In this document: one piece after another, positions 57,058-64,000 of the stretch
Layout of the letters: the number at the start of each line of letters is the position of its first letter
How positions within the stretch are numbered: position 1 is the first letter of the stretch
Assembly: GCF_012223425.1 (NCBI RefSeq)
Contig: NZ_CP038799.1
Coordinates: 5,254,249 to 5,318,248 of the forward strand
From: Mycolicibacterium frederiksbergense
Lineage (GTDB): Bacteria; Actinomycetota; Actinomycetes; Mycobacteriales; Mycobacteriaceae
DNA: 64,000 nt
Reading direction: 5' to 3'
Position numbers and translations under genes: made by a program
The notes under the pieces: generated by a model
Told to the model about the DNA's origin: nothing
Databases searched by the model: none
Seen by the model: only the letters and a program-made list of their open reading frames with translations

Positions 57058-58074
57058 ATGAGTGCGCCCACCCTCGTCACCGTCGGCGAGATCAGGGCGG
57101 CGGCGGATCGGTTGCGCGGCAGCATCATGCGTACTCCTCTCATCCCGGCGCCGTGGGCGGATCCCGGCCGGCCGCTGTTCATCAAACCGGAGAGCCTGCA
57201 GGTCATCGGCGCGTTCAAGGTGCGCGGTGCGCTCAACGCCATCGGCCGCATCGATGACGGGCTCCGGCAGCGCGGCGTCGTCGCCTATTCGAGCGGAAAT
57301 CACGCGCAGGCAGTTGCTTACGCCGCCGCCCGATTCGGCATCGACGCGCACATCGTGATGCCCGAGGAGACACCCCGGGTGAAGGTGGCGCGAACCAGAA
57401 GCCACGGCGCCCGGGTGGTGTTGTGCGGTGCGGGTCAACGAGAAGTGGTTGCCGCGCAGCTCGTCGAGGACACCGGAGCCACGTTGGTGCCGCCGTTCGA
57501 CCATCCCGATGTCATTGCCGGCCAGGGCACGATCGGTCTGGAGATCGCCGAGGACATGCCCGATGTCAGGACCGTGCTGGTTCCGGTCAGCGGTGGCGGG
57601 TTGGCCTCCGGTATAGGCACCGCCATCCGCGCGTTGTGCCCGGATGCGCAGATCTTCGGGGTCGAACCCGAACTGGCGGCCGACACCGCCGAGGGGTTGC
57701 GTCGGGGAAGCCGGGTCAGCATGCCGATCGAAGACCGTAACCGCACCATCGCCGATGGTCTGCGGTCCGAACCGTCGGAACTGACCTTCGCGCACCTGCA
57801 GCAGGTGCTCACCGATGTGCTGACCGTGAGCGAAGACGAAATTCGTTCCGCGGTAGCAGAACTGGCTGTGCAGGCGCGTTTGGTCAGCGAGCCCAGCGGG
57901 GCGGTGGCACTGGCCGCCTACCGGCGTCACCGGACACCGGCGGGCAAGACCGTGATGATCCTGTCCGGCGGCAACATCGAACCGGCGCTGCTGGCACAGA
58001 TCGTGGCGGAGTCACCAACGGTCGGGGTTGACCAAGGGGACGGACACGGCGCAACCCCCACGCGCGCAGTGTGA
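57058..58074 (+). CDS. PLP-dependent threonine/serine dehydratase
   Basis: A 338-residue fold-type-II PLP enzyme. The Schiff-base Lys is in VIGAFKVRGALNAI near 46-53. SSGNHAQAVAYAA near 78-90, PVSGGGLASGIGTA near 179-192 and ILSGGNIEPALLA near 300 bind the phosphate and the substrate. It deaminates threonine or serine to a 2-oxo acid. The length lacks a C-terminal ACT domain, so it is the catabolic or racemase-like type rather than feedback-regulated IlvA. It overlaps a small gene on the other strand at its 3' end. Confidence 0.85.
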   Translation: MSAPTLVTVGEIRAAADRLRGSIMRTPLIPAPWADPGRPLFIKPESLQVIGAFKVRGALNAIGRIDDGLRQRGVVAYSSGNHAQAVAYAAARFGIDAHIVMPEETPRVKVARTRSHGARVVLCGAGQREVVAAQLVEDTGATLVPPFDHPDVIAGQGTIGLEIAEDMPDVRTVLVPVSGGGLASGIGTAIRALCPDAQIFGVEPELAADTAEGLRRGSRVSMPIEDRNRTIADGLRSEPSELTFAHLQQVLTDVLTVSEDEIRSAVAELAVQARLVSEPSGAVALAAYRRHRTPAGKTVMILSGGNIEPALLAQIVAESPTVGVDQGDGHGATPTRAV

Positions 58075-58233
58075 CCAGGCATCCTGTTCGGCAGCGGCCT
58101 TGAGTCGGCGGCGCTGTCCGGCCCATCCGCACGAGCAGGTCGCCGTGGAATGGCCGAAGCCGCGGTTGAACACGTAGACCGTTCCGTGTCCGGTGGTCTC
58201 CGCGAAAAGATCTTCGAGCAGCATGGATTTCAT
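58012..58233 (-). CDS. Small Cys/His protein (73 residues)
   Basis: The ATG at 58233 has GGAG at a good spacing (AAGGAGATAAACCG). The product MKSMLLEDLFAETTGHGTVY... contains CSCGWAGQRRRLKAAAEQDAW and HCARGGC, a compact pattern like a zinc-ribbon. It overlaps the end of the threonine dehydratase gene on the opposite strand by 63 bases. The strong ribosome site and motif make it more likely real than a chance frame. Confidence 0.6.
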   Translation of the reverse strand: MKSMLLEDLFAETTGHGTVYVFNRGFGHSTATCSCGWAGQRRRLKAAAEQDAWSHCARGGCAVSVPLVNPDRW

Positions 58234-58281
58234 CGGTTTATCTCCTTCGTCGACCTGACCTCGGTGTCATGTAGACGCACT

Positions 58282-58302
58282 GGCGCAGTTCGATTCTGCG
58301 CC
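58282..58302. other. Seven-base stem hairpin with TTCGATT loop
   Basis: GGCGCAG and CTGCGCC pair perfectly around the 7-base loop TTCGATT. It looks like a tRNA T-arm but has no matching acceptor, D- or anticodon arm nearby. It lies about 150 bases after the peptide transporter stop and 49 bases upstream of the small Cys/His gene; it could be a terminator or an RNA element of that gene. Confidence 0.35.
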
Positions 58303-58451
58303 GCAGCACCTCGGAATGGCGGGACCTGCGGGTCACGAGTCGGCGCAGATCCAGTCAAGCCGAAGTAACTGGTGATCCGTCTCTACCCGGGGTCTGGAGT
58401 TGCTAAACCCGGTGCCCGTCCACGTAATTGACGCCGCGGCAGGTTGCTGTG

Positions 58452-59930
58452 CTAGTGCACACCCTCCATCAACCGGCTGATGCGTCCGGTCAATGCCAGT
58501 ACCACCAGACCCGCGCCGATCGCCGTCAGACCGAGGATGCCGAAGTAGGCGAACTCGTGTGCCGGGTCGTAATAGCCGGCCAGCACCCCGGACATCGACG
58601 TCCCGAGGCCGACGGAGAAGAAGTACAGCGCCATCATCTGCGCCCGGAAGGCCTCCGGCGCAAGTTGAGTCGTCACGGCCAAGCCGATCGGGGAGATCAT
58701 CAGCTCGGAGACCGCGAAGGCGGCCATGACCGCGACGATGAACAGTGCGGGTACCGCTCGTCCGGTGGTGCCGGCGAACGGCAGGAACAGCAGGAATGCC
58801 ACACCCATGCCGATGACGCCGTAGGAGAACTTGCGCGGCGTGGTGGGTGCGCGTTGCCCCAACCGCGTCCACATCACGGCGAACAGCGGTGACAGCAGGA
58901 TGATCCAGACGGGCTCGATCGACCCGATCCAGCTCGACGGGGCCGTCCATCCGAAGATCGACCAGTTCATCCGTTCGTCCGAGTAGACCGCCAGCACGGT
59001 GAAGATCTGCTGGAACAGCGACCAGAACACGGCATTGGCGATGAACAACGGAATGAAGGCGCGGACCCGGGTGCGTTCGAGAGCAGCGACTTTCGGGCTC
59101 GTCAACAACAGGATGAAGTAGCCGATGGCGGCGACGATGATGACCCCGGTGGTCACCTGGGACAGGTTCTCCAATGTCACCAGACCGGTGGCAAAGACCA
59201 GGACGGCGATGGCGACCACGCCGACGGCGACCCCGACGGCCGGCAGCACACCGCTGCGCGGCAGCGGGTTCGGCACCTCGCGGCCATGGTTACCGAGGTT
59301 GCGCCGGAACACCACATACTGGGCCAGGCCGAAGGCCATACCGATTGCGGCGGCACCGAATCCGTAGTGGAACCCGACGTGTGTCTGGAGCAGGCCGGTG
59401 ATCAGGGGCCCGGCAAAGGCGCCCAGGTTGATACCGAGGTAGAACAGCGTGAATCCGCCGTCGGCGCGCGCGTCGCCCTTGTCGTACAGCGTGCCCAGCA
59501 GCGACGAGGCGTTGGCCTTGAGCGCGCCGGAACCGAGTGCGACGAGAACCAGACCTGCTGCCACCCCGGTGATTCCGGGCAGTACCGCCAGCGCGATGTG
59601 TCCGAGCATGACGACGATGCCGCCATAGAACACCGTGCGTTCCATGCCGAGGACCCGGTCGGCCAGCCAGCCGCCCAGCACCGTCGACAGGTACACCAGC
59701 CCGCCGTACGCGCCGACGATGCCGGTCGCCGTGGTCTTGGACATCTCGAGGCCGCCATCGGTGGCCGAGTAGTACAGGTAGTACCCGAGGATGGTGAGCA
59801 TCCCGTAGAAGGAGAACCGTTCCCACAGTTCGACGCCGAACAGATTCGTCAATCCGATCGGGTGACCGAACAAGGTCCGTGCTGCCTGCTGATCCGTCTG
59901 GCCGCCCCCGGCCGGTTCCGCCCCAGTCAT
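58452..59930 (-). CDS. POT-family proton-dependent peptide transporter
   Basis: A 492-residue, roughly 14-helix transporter. VELWERFSFYGML near 32-44 is the E-x-x-E-R proton/substrate motif of POT/PTR peptide symporters, followed by GWLADRVLGMERT and FTLFYLGINLGAFAGP near 148-163 (family motif). It would import di- and tripeptides with protons. Divergent to the DUF7159-type gene across a 266-base region with no visible gene. The ATG at 59930 follows no strong ribosome site. Confidence 0.9.
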   Translation of the reverse strand: MTGAEPAGGGQTDQQAARTLFGHPIGLTNLFGVELWERFSFYGMLTILGYYLYYSATDGGLEMSKTTATGIVGAYGGLVYLSTVLGGWLADRVLGMERTVFYGGIVVMLGHIALAVLPGITGVAAGLVLVALGSGALKANASSLLGTLYDKGDARADGGFTLFYLGINLGAFAGPLITGLLQTHVGFHYGFGAAAIGMAFGLAQYVVFRRNLGNHGREVPNPLPRSGVLPAVGVAVGVVAIAVLVFATGLVTLENLSQVTTGVIIVAAIGYFILLLTSPKVAALERTRVRAFIPLFIANAVFWSLFQQIFTVLAVYSDERMNWSIFGWTAPSSWIGSIEPVWIILLSPLFAVMWTRLGQRAPTTPRKFSYGVIGMGVAFLLFLPFAGTTGRAVPALFIVAVMAAFAVSELMISPIGLAVTTQLAPEAFRAQMMALYFFSVGLGTSMSGVLAGYYDPAHEFAYFGILGLTAIGAGLVVLALTGRISRLMEGVH

Positions 59931-60196
59931 AGCGCCACCTTTTCACGATGTCTCCCCGGCCCGGTGCATTGTCGGGAAGTCCTGGCGGGTCGCCCCGGTC
60001 CCGACGTTATGGGCAAATCAGCCGATGCGCTTCACATGGCTATTTACTGCTGCAGCAAACCGAAAGGCGAAGATTTGCGTGCACGGGTGGGTTCCCGGCT
60101 GCAACGAAGGTAGTCTCAGCCGGATAACGGGACGGTGGCTGCATCGTCACGACGCGGTCGCCTGCGCGTGGCCGAAGAGGGTCCGAAGGGGTACAT

Positions 60197-61444
60197 GTGG
60201 ACGCGGTGCTCGGCTTGTCGATGACACCAAGGTCGCTGTCAGTGGTGGTTGTGGGCGGCGGCGACGACCCGGCCGGCAGCCGTAACGACGCGTTCGAGGT
60301 CGCCGTCGACGGCTCCGATGGGCGGTCGGCCACCGAACGTGCGACCGCTGCGGTGGAGGCGATCGCGGCCTCGCGCGGTGATCGGCTGAAATCCATCGGC
60401 ATCACCTGGAGCGACGATGCGGACGCCGAGGCGTCACTGTTGATGGAATCGCTGACCGAATCGGGATTCGACAATGTCGTGCCGATCCGCCTGCCGGAGG
60501 CGACCGAGGCCCTGGCCCGCGGGATGGCCGATGTCATCGGCTACCGGACCTCCGCGGTCTGCGTCATCGAGCCGGACACCGCGATCGCCCTGATCGTGCA
60601 CACCGGCGACGGTGCGGTGCAGACCGCGATCAACCACACCATCGACTCCGACGAGAGTCTCGTCGGCTGGCTCAGCACCGTGTTCGCGCGCGCCGACTGG
60701 CAGCCCGAAGCCCTGGTGGTGGTCGGGTCGGCCGGCGGGTTCGACACCGTGCTGCCCAAGCTGGAGGAAGCGCTGTCGGTGCCGGTCTTCGCGCCGGCCG
60801 AGGCGCCCTTGGCGTTGGCACGAGGTGCGGCACTCGCCTCCACCCACAACGCCGGGCTGCCACTGGACACGAGCCCGTTGTTTTCGTCCGGTGCCACCGG
60901 TCGGCACGCCGCCGCCGAAGCGTCCCGGCTGTCGCCCTCACGGCTGCTGGCCGGGCTGCTGGTGGCCGGAGTGGTGACCTTTGTGGCGTCGGCGTCCGTG
61001 GCGGTCGCCGTTGCGCTCTCCCCGCGCCCGCAGGACGCACCGCCGCCGGCGGTCAGCGCCGAGCGCGGCGTCGATGAGGCACCGGTGGTCCGGCCGGCGC
61101 CCAGTGCCGCGGTCCCGCCGCCTGCCGAGGCTCCCGTTGTTGTCCCCGAGCCCGTGGAAGCGGTCGCACCGGTGGTCGAGCCCGTCGTCGAGTCGGTGCC
61201 GCCGCCCGAGGTCAACCCCGTGGCGGACAACATCCCCGCCGAGGGGCCATACGTACTGGAAGCCCCGGCCCCGCCGCCACCGCCGCCCGTCGTGGCGCCG
61301 CCGACCGTGGCTGCACCGCCGCCGGTGGTGGGTCCGGTCTATGACCAGCCGAAGAGACCGTTGCTGCAACGCATCAGGGACAAGTTGCGGATCGGTGGCG
61401 ACGATCAGCCGCCGCCGATCATCATGAATCCACCGATGGGCTGA
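60197..61444 (+). CDS. Mycobacterial DUF7159-type membrane protein with Pro-rich tail
   Basis: A 415-residue protein with three parts. An N-terminal globular domain (1-240) begins MDAVLGLSMTPRSLSVVVVG and has two alternating segments (AVCVIEPDTAIALIVHTGDG and PEALVVVGSAGGFDTVLPKL) reminiscent of actin/hexokinase-like folds, though the ATP-binding pattern is weak. Then comes one membrane helix (250-273), then a proline- and valine-rich outer region and a basic C-terminus (KRPLLQRIRDKLRI). This layout is typical of a mycobacteria-specific family of unknown role, perhaps cell-envelope assembly. It starts at a GTG; upstream is the POT gene. Confidence 0.7.
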   Translation: MDAVLGLSMTPRSLSVVVVGGGDDPAGSRNDAFEVAVDGSDGRSATERATAAVEAIAASRGDRLKSIGITWSDDADAEASLLMESLTESGFDNVVPIRLPEATEALARGMADVIGYRTSAVCVIEPDTAIALIVHTGDGAVQTAINHTIDSDESLVGWLSTVFARADWQPEALVVVGSAGGFDTVLPKLEEALSVPVFAPAEAPLALARGAALASTHNAGLPLDTSPLFSSGATGRHAAAEASRLSPSRLLAGLLVAGVVTFVASASVAVAVALSPRPQDAPPPAVSAERGVDEAPVVRPAPSAAVPPPAEAPVVVPEPVEAVAPVVEPVVESVPPPEVNPVADNIPAEGPYVLEAPAPPPPPPVVAPPTVAAPPPVVGPVYDQPKRPLLQRIRDKLRIGGDDQPPPIIMNPPMG

Positions 61445-61520
61445 GCGTCGACCCTCATCGCTGGCTAACATTTCCCGCACTCGGCACGATCTACGATGTA
61501 GTTCAGTACGCCAGGTCCGG

Positions 61521-62294
61521 ATGTCCGGAACGAGGGAGGTCGGGAACTTGCGCAGAAATTTTCGTCATGTGCTGCTCATGGCGGGTGTCACGGTTGCCGC
61601 ACTGATGACGTCGACCGGTACCGGTGTGGCGGCGGTGCCCATGCTGCCGGCGGCCGTATCGGTGTCGCCCGCGCCCGGCGACGTCGTCGGGGTCGCCTAT
61701 CCGGTGACCGTGGCATTCGCCGATCCGGTCCGGAATCGCGTTCAGGCCGAACGCGGTATCACGTTCTCGGCCGACACCGTCCCGGCCGGCACCTTTGACT
61801 GGCTGGACGATTCGACGGTGCGTTTCACGCCGGTCGACTTCTGGCCGGCGCACTCGACCATCTCGGTCCGGGCGCTCGGTTTCAAGTCCTCGTTCGAGAC
61901 CGGCGCTCAGGTGGTCGGCGTGGCCGATATCAGCGCGCACACCTACACGGTGAGCATCGACGGAGTGGTCGCCAGGGAGATGCCGGCATCGATGGGCAAG
62001 CCGGGGTTCGCCACCCCGATCGGCCGGTTCACCGCGCTGGGCAAGGAGAGCGTGGTGGTGATGGACTCCCGCACCATCGGCATCCCGCTCGATGATCCGG
62101 AGGGCTACAAGCTGACCGTGTACGACGCGGTGCGGGTGACCTGGGGTGGCGTGTACGTGCACGGTGCACCGTGGTCGGTCGGTTCTCAGGGATACGCGAA
62201 CGTCAGCCATGGCTGCATCAACCTGAGCCCCGACAACGCCGACTGGTACTTCAACAACGTCAGCATCGGTGACCCGATCATCGTGCAGGCCTAG
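61521..62294 (+). CDS. L,D-transpeptidase (YkuD domain, peptidoglycan 3-3 cross-linking)
   Basis: A 257-residue exported enzyme. After a signal peptide (FRHVLLMAGVTVAALMTSTG) comes an Ig-like/DUF domain and then the YkuD domain with HGAPWSVGSQGYANVSHGC near 208-226, which carries the catalytic Cys and His in the S-H-G-C-I-N motif. It forms 3-3 links between peptidoglycan stems outside the membrane, like the mycobacterial LdtMt1 group by length. The ATG at 61521 is one start; a TTG at 61548 with GGGAGG eight bases upstream is a strong alternative. Its stop shares CTAG with the convergent hydroxylase stop. Confidence 0.87.
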   Translation: MSGTREVGNLRRNFRHVLLMAGVTVAALMTSTGTGVAAVPMLPAAVSVSPAPGDVVGVAYPVTVAFADPVRNRVQAERGITFSADTVPAGTFDWLDDSTVRFTPVDFWPAHSTISVRALGFKSSFETGAQVVGVADISAHTYTVSIDGVVAREMPASMGKPGFATPIGRFTALGKESVVVMDSRTIGIPLDDPEGYKLTVYDAVRVTWGGVYVHGAPWSVGSQGYANVSHGCINLSPDNADWYFNNVSIGDPIIVQA

Positions 62295-62938
62295 CCTCGG
62301 GCGTGCAGGTTGCGCGCCGTCGGTGAGGTTTCGGCGGATCCCGGATCCGGATAGGTGCCCAGCACCCGGTCGGCGGTGCCGCTGCTGGTGACAGTGAACC
62401 AGTAGTGCTCGTTCTTGAAGTGGTGCTGGCGGTGGTTGCGCCAGATCGACCGGTAGACAGTCGATTTCGGCCGGTAATCGGTGTGGATCAGGTAGTGGCA
62501 CCATTCGTAGCCGATGCCTAGCAGAGCGAGGAAGGTCAGGAACGTCAGGCCGCGCCCGAGGCTGGGGAACGCGATCAGGGCAACCGCCACGGCCAGCGGC
62601 AGCACCCACAGCAGCGACTGCCAGGGGATGAACACCAGCGGGAGATCGCGCGGTTCGACGTGGTGGTCGCGGTGCTTGCGTGACAGCAGCGGATCCACCG
62701 TCACACCGGCGATCCGGCGTGGCCGCCAGTGCAGGATGACCACGTGGATCATCCATTCGGCGAACGGGAACACGGCGAGCATCGCCAGTGGTACCAGGGC
62801 ATCGGTGAGCTGCCAGTCGCCCGCGGACACCCGGGCCGCCGCGGCGGCGATCAGCGTCCCGGTGAGCATCCAGGGGGTGGGGTGGCGCAGGAACTCCCGT
62901 CCCGCACCGGCCAGCGTGACGCCGCGACGCGTGCTCAT
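62291..62938 (-). CDS. Fatty acid hydroxylase/sterol desaturase family protein
   Basis: A 215-residue di-iron membrane enzyme. FAEWMIHVVILHWRPRR near 60-77, SRKHRDHHVEP near 87, YEWCHYLIHTDY near 144 and WRNHRQHHFKNEHYWF near 167 give the clustered histidines of the fatty-acid hydroxylase superfamily. Its four to five hydrophobic segments place it in the membrane. It could hydroxylate or desaturate a lipid or sterol. It overlaps its FadR-type regulator by ATGA upstream and the L,D-transpeptidase stop downstream. Confidence 0.83.
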   Translation of the reverse strand: MSTRRGVTLAGAGREFLRHPTPWMLTGTLIAAAAARVSAGDWQLTDALVPLAMLAVFPFAEWMIHVVILHWRPRRIAGVTVDPLLSRKHRDHHVEPRDLPLVFIPWQSLLWVLPLAVAVALIAFPSLGRGLTFLTFLALLGIGYEWCHYLIHTDYRPKSTVYRSIWRNHRQHHFKNEHYWFTVTSSGTADRVLGTYPDPGSAETSPTARNLHARG

Positions 62939-63657
62939 GAGAGGTCCTCCAGTTCGGTGAGCGCGCCCAGCAGGGCGGTGGTGGCGGGCTCCAACAAGGC
63001 GCGGGCGGCGGCCGCGGCCGCCGCCGCGTCGCCGGCGCGCACGGCCGCGGCGATCGCTCGATAGGCCGCGGGGTTGCCGACCTCGGCGGCCATCATGACG
63101 GCCAGCGCGGGCAGGGCGGGCTCGTAGGTCGCGCGCAGCGTGTTGTACATCAACCGGAAGGCGATCGAATCCGCGCCGTCGACCAGGTGATCCCAGAACA
63201 TCAGCGCATGACGTTGCCGCTGCACCGGGTCGTCGTCCGCGCTCAGGGCGTCGACCGCGGCGTCGAGCAGGGCGGCCCGTTCCGGACCGCGCCGTGCGGC
63301 GGCGAGTTCGGCCACCTTGGGGCCGTTGTGCAGCCGGGTTTCCAGGATGGAACGCACGACGGCGACGTCGAGTTCGCCGGCCCGGAACAGCAGCCGGGGG
63401 AGCAGGTCGAGGCCCGCGTGCCTGCGGAAATCACGCACCGTGGTGGTGTCGCCCTGGCGGATCTCCACCAGACCGGTCGACGTGAGTCGCTTGAGTGCCT
63501 CGCGCACCGCGGGCCGGGACACCCCGAGGACCTCGGCGAGGCGACGTTCGCTGGGCAGCGCGTCGCCGGGCTTCATCTCGCCGCTGAGGACCTCGGCGAC
63601 GATCTGTTCGAAGACGTCGTCGGGAACCGAGCGCCGGTTGACCGGTTGCAGTGCCAT
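62935..63657 (-). CDS. FadR/GntR-type regulator
   Basis: A 240-residue regulator. VFEQIVAEVLSGEMKPGD and LPSERRLAEVLGVSRPAVRE near 15-55 form the winged HTH of GntR proteins; the C-terminal half is an all-helical FCD/FadR-type ligand domain with the Ala-rich stretch AVRAGDAAAAAAAARALL. It probably controls the hydroxylase gene, with which its stop overlaps (ATGA). ATG at 63657 preferred over an in-frame start at 63693. Confidence 0.82.
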   Translation of the reverse strand: MALQPVNRRSVPDDVFEQIVAEVLSGEMKPGDALPSERRLAEVLGVSRPAVREALKRLTSTGLVEIRQGDTTTVRDFRRHAGLDLLPRLLFRAGELDVAVVRSILETRLHNGPKVAELAAARRGPERAALLDAAVDALSADDDPVQRQRHALMFWDHLVDGADSIAFRLMYNTLRATYEPALPALAVMMAAEVGNPAAYRAIAAAVRAGDAAAAAAAARALLEPATTALLGALTELEDLS

Positions 63658-63689
63658 GGATCGAGCATGACACCGCCAGCGGTAAGAGG

Positions 63690-64000
63690 TCAAGTGGTCA
63701 TACCAGTGTTGGCGGAACTGGCGGCACCCCGTAGCGCTTCGGCGGTCGCGTCGTCAGCGGGCAGGAACGCCTCGATGCTGAGTTCGGCGGCGGTCAGATC
63801 CAAGGCGGTGCCGAAGGTCGTGACGGTACTGAGGAAAGTGAGGATCTGCCCGCCCGGCCCTTCCAGTTCCAGGGGCACGACGACCCCGCCCAGATCGGTG
63901 CTCGCATCGAGCCCGCCCGGATACGCCTCGATCTCGGCGAGCAGTTCGGCCGACCGCGCCGAACCGCTGATCGCGGACTCGCGCCGCAACCGCCCGATGA
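63690..64000 (-). CDS. C-terminal part of a probable MmyB-like/XRE regulator (runs off the window)
   Basis: The frame stays open to the last base, so the N-terminal part is missing. The visible 103 residues include LLAEIEAYPGGLDA and VVVPLELEGPGGQILTFLST, followed by VTTFGTALDLTAAELSIEAF and LPADDATAEALRG. This pattern matches the ligand-binding end of MmyB-like XRE regulators. No helix-turn-helix can be seen in this window. The assignment is by memory of the family and the partial sequence. Confidence 0.5.
   Translation of the reverse strand, partial: IGRLRRESAISGSARSAELLAEIEAYPGGLDASTDLGGVVVPLELEGPGGQILTFLSTVTTFGTALDLTAAELSIEAFLPADDATAEALRGAASSANTGMTT

Noticed and set aside
58282..58302. 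T-arm-like hairpin suggesting a tRNA
   Set aside because: No acceptor stem, D-arm or anticodon arm can be formed around it.

Overview
The window reads as a chromosomal segment of a fast-growing mycobacterium (Mycolicibacterium type). The supporting signs are high GC, an antigen 85C mycolyltransferase, a mycolic-acid cyclopropane-synthase-type methyltransferase, an L,D-transpeptidase, F420-type and P450 enzymes, IdeR- and KstR-type operators, and a block (bfrA, a DHA2-family MFS gene, glnA3, an amidohydrolase) in the same order as Rv1876-Rv1879 of M. tuberculosis. It also carries lon, which M. tuberculosis lacks. I see no rRNA or tRNA gene, insertion sequence, prophage or CRISPR array. Coding density is very high and many neighbours overlap by 1-4 bases (ATGA, GTGA, TAATG).

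Layout. 1-7.5 kb: a leftward run ending in malate dehydrogenase (cut by the window edge), with a ferredoxin reductase, HhH-GPD, TfoX, F420/deazaflavin and OsmC proteins, then lon with an HspR (HAIR) box, a HAD phosphatase and an alpha/beta hydrolase. 7.6-18.2 kb: a BCCT betaine-type transporter, a tight leftward operon (TetR, GT1 glycosyltransferase, glucosamine-kinase-like protein, SIS isomerase), and a divergent rightward amine catabolic set (DadA/PuuB-like oxidase, aldehyde dehydrogenase, APC permease). 18.2-25.3 kb: two small proteins, fbpC with a strong hairpin terminator, a translationally coupled receptor cyclase and cyclic-nucleotide/MscS channel, and an NDH-2-like dehydrogenase. 25.3-30.8 kb: GH13 hydrolase with a nucleoside deaminase and a 68-residue ORF, a TPR protein, and a TetR/membrane-protein pair. 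30.8-35.3 kb: a biuret/allophanate nitrogen operon (GntR, allophanate hydrolase, biuret-hydrolase-like protein, permease) with a GntR operator.

35.4-46.4 kb: a thioesterase under a KstR box, a FUSC protein, an EthD/enoyl-CoA hydratase pair, bfd-bfrA with two IdeR boxes, an MFS pump with a winged-helix-like tail, a carboxymuconolactone-decarboxylase-family gene behind a second KstR box, and glnA3 coupled to a FluG-N-like amidohydrolase. 46.4-55.4 kb: two P450s, a D-aminoacylase, a SnoaL-like protein, a lipoprotein dienelactone hydrolase, an SDR, a GT4 glycosyltransferase and a secreted Cys-rich protein. 55.6-64 kb: mycolic acid methyltransferase, thioesterase, threonine dehydratase, POT peptide transporter, mycobacterial DUF7159-type protein, L,D-transpeptidase, a hydroxylase with a FadR-type regulator, and the end of a probable MmyB-like regulator.

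The pieces most worth following are the aminosugar operon, the cyclase-channel pair with an altered catalytic site, the biuret operon with its operator, the split FluG pair, and the MFS pump with the fused winged helix. Assignments rest on reading motifs and remembered family sequences; nothing was searched.
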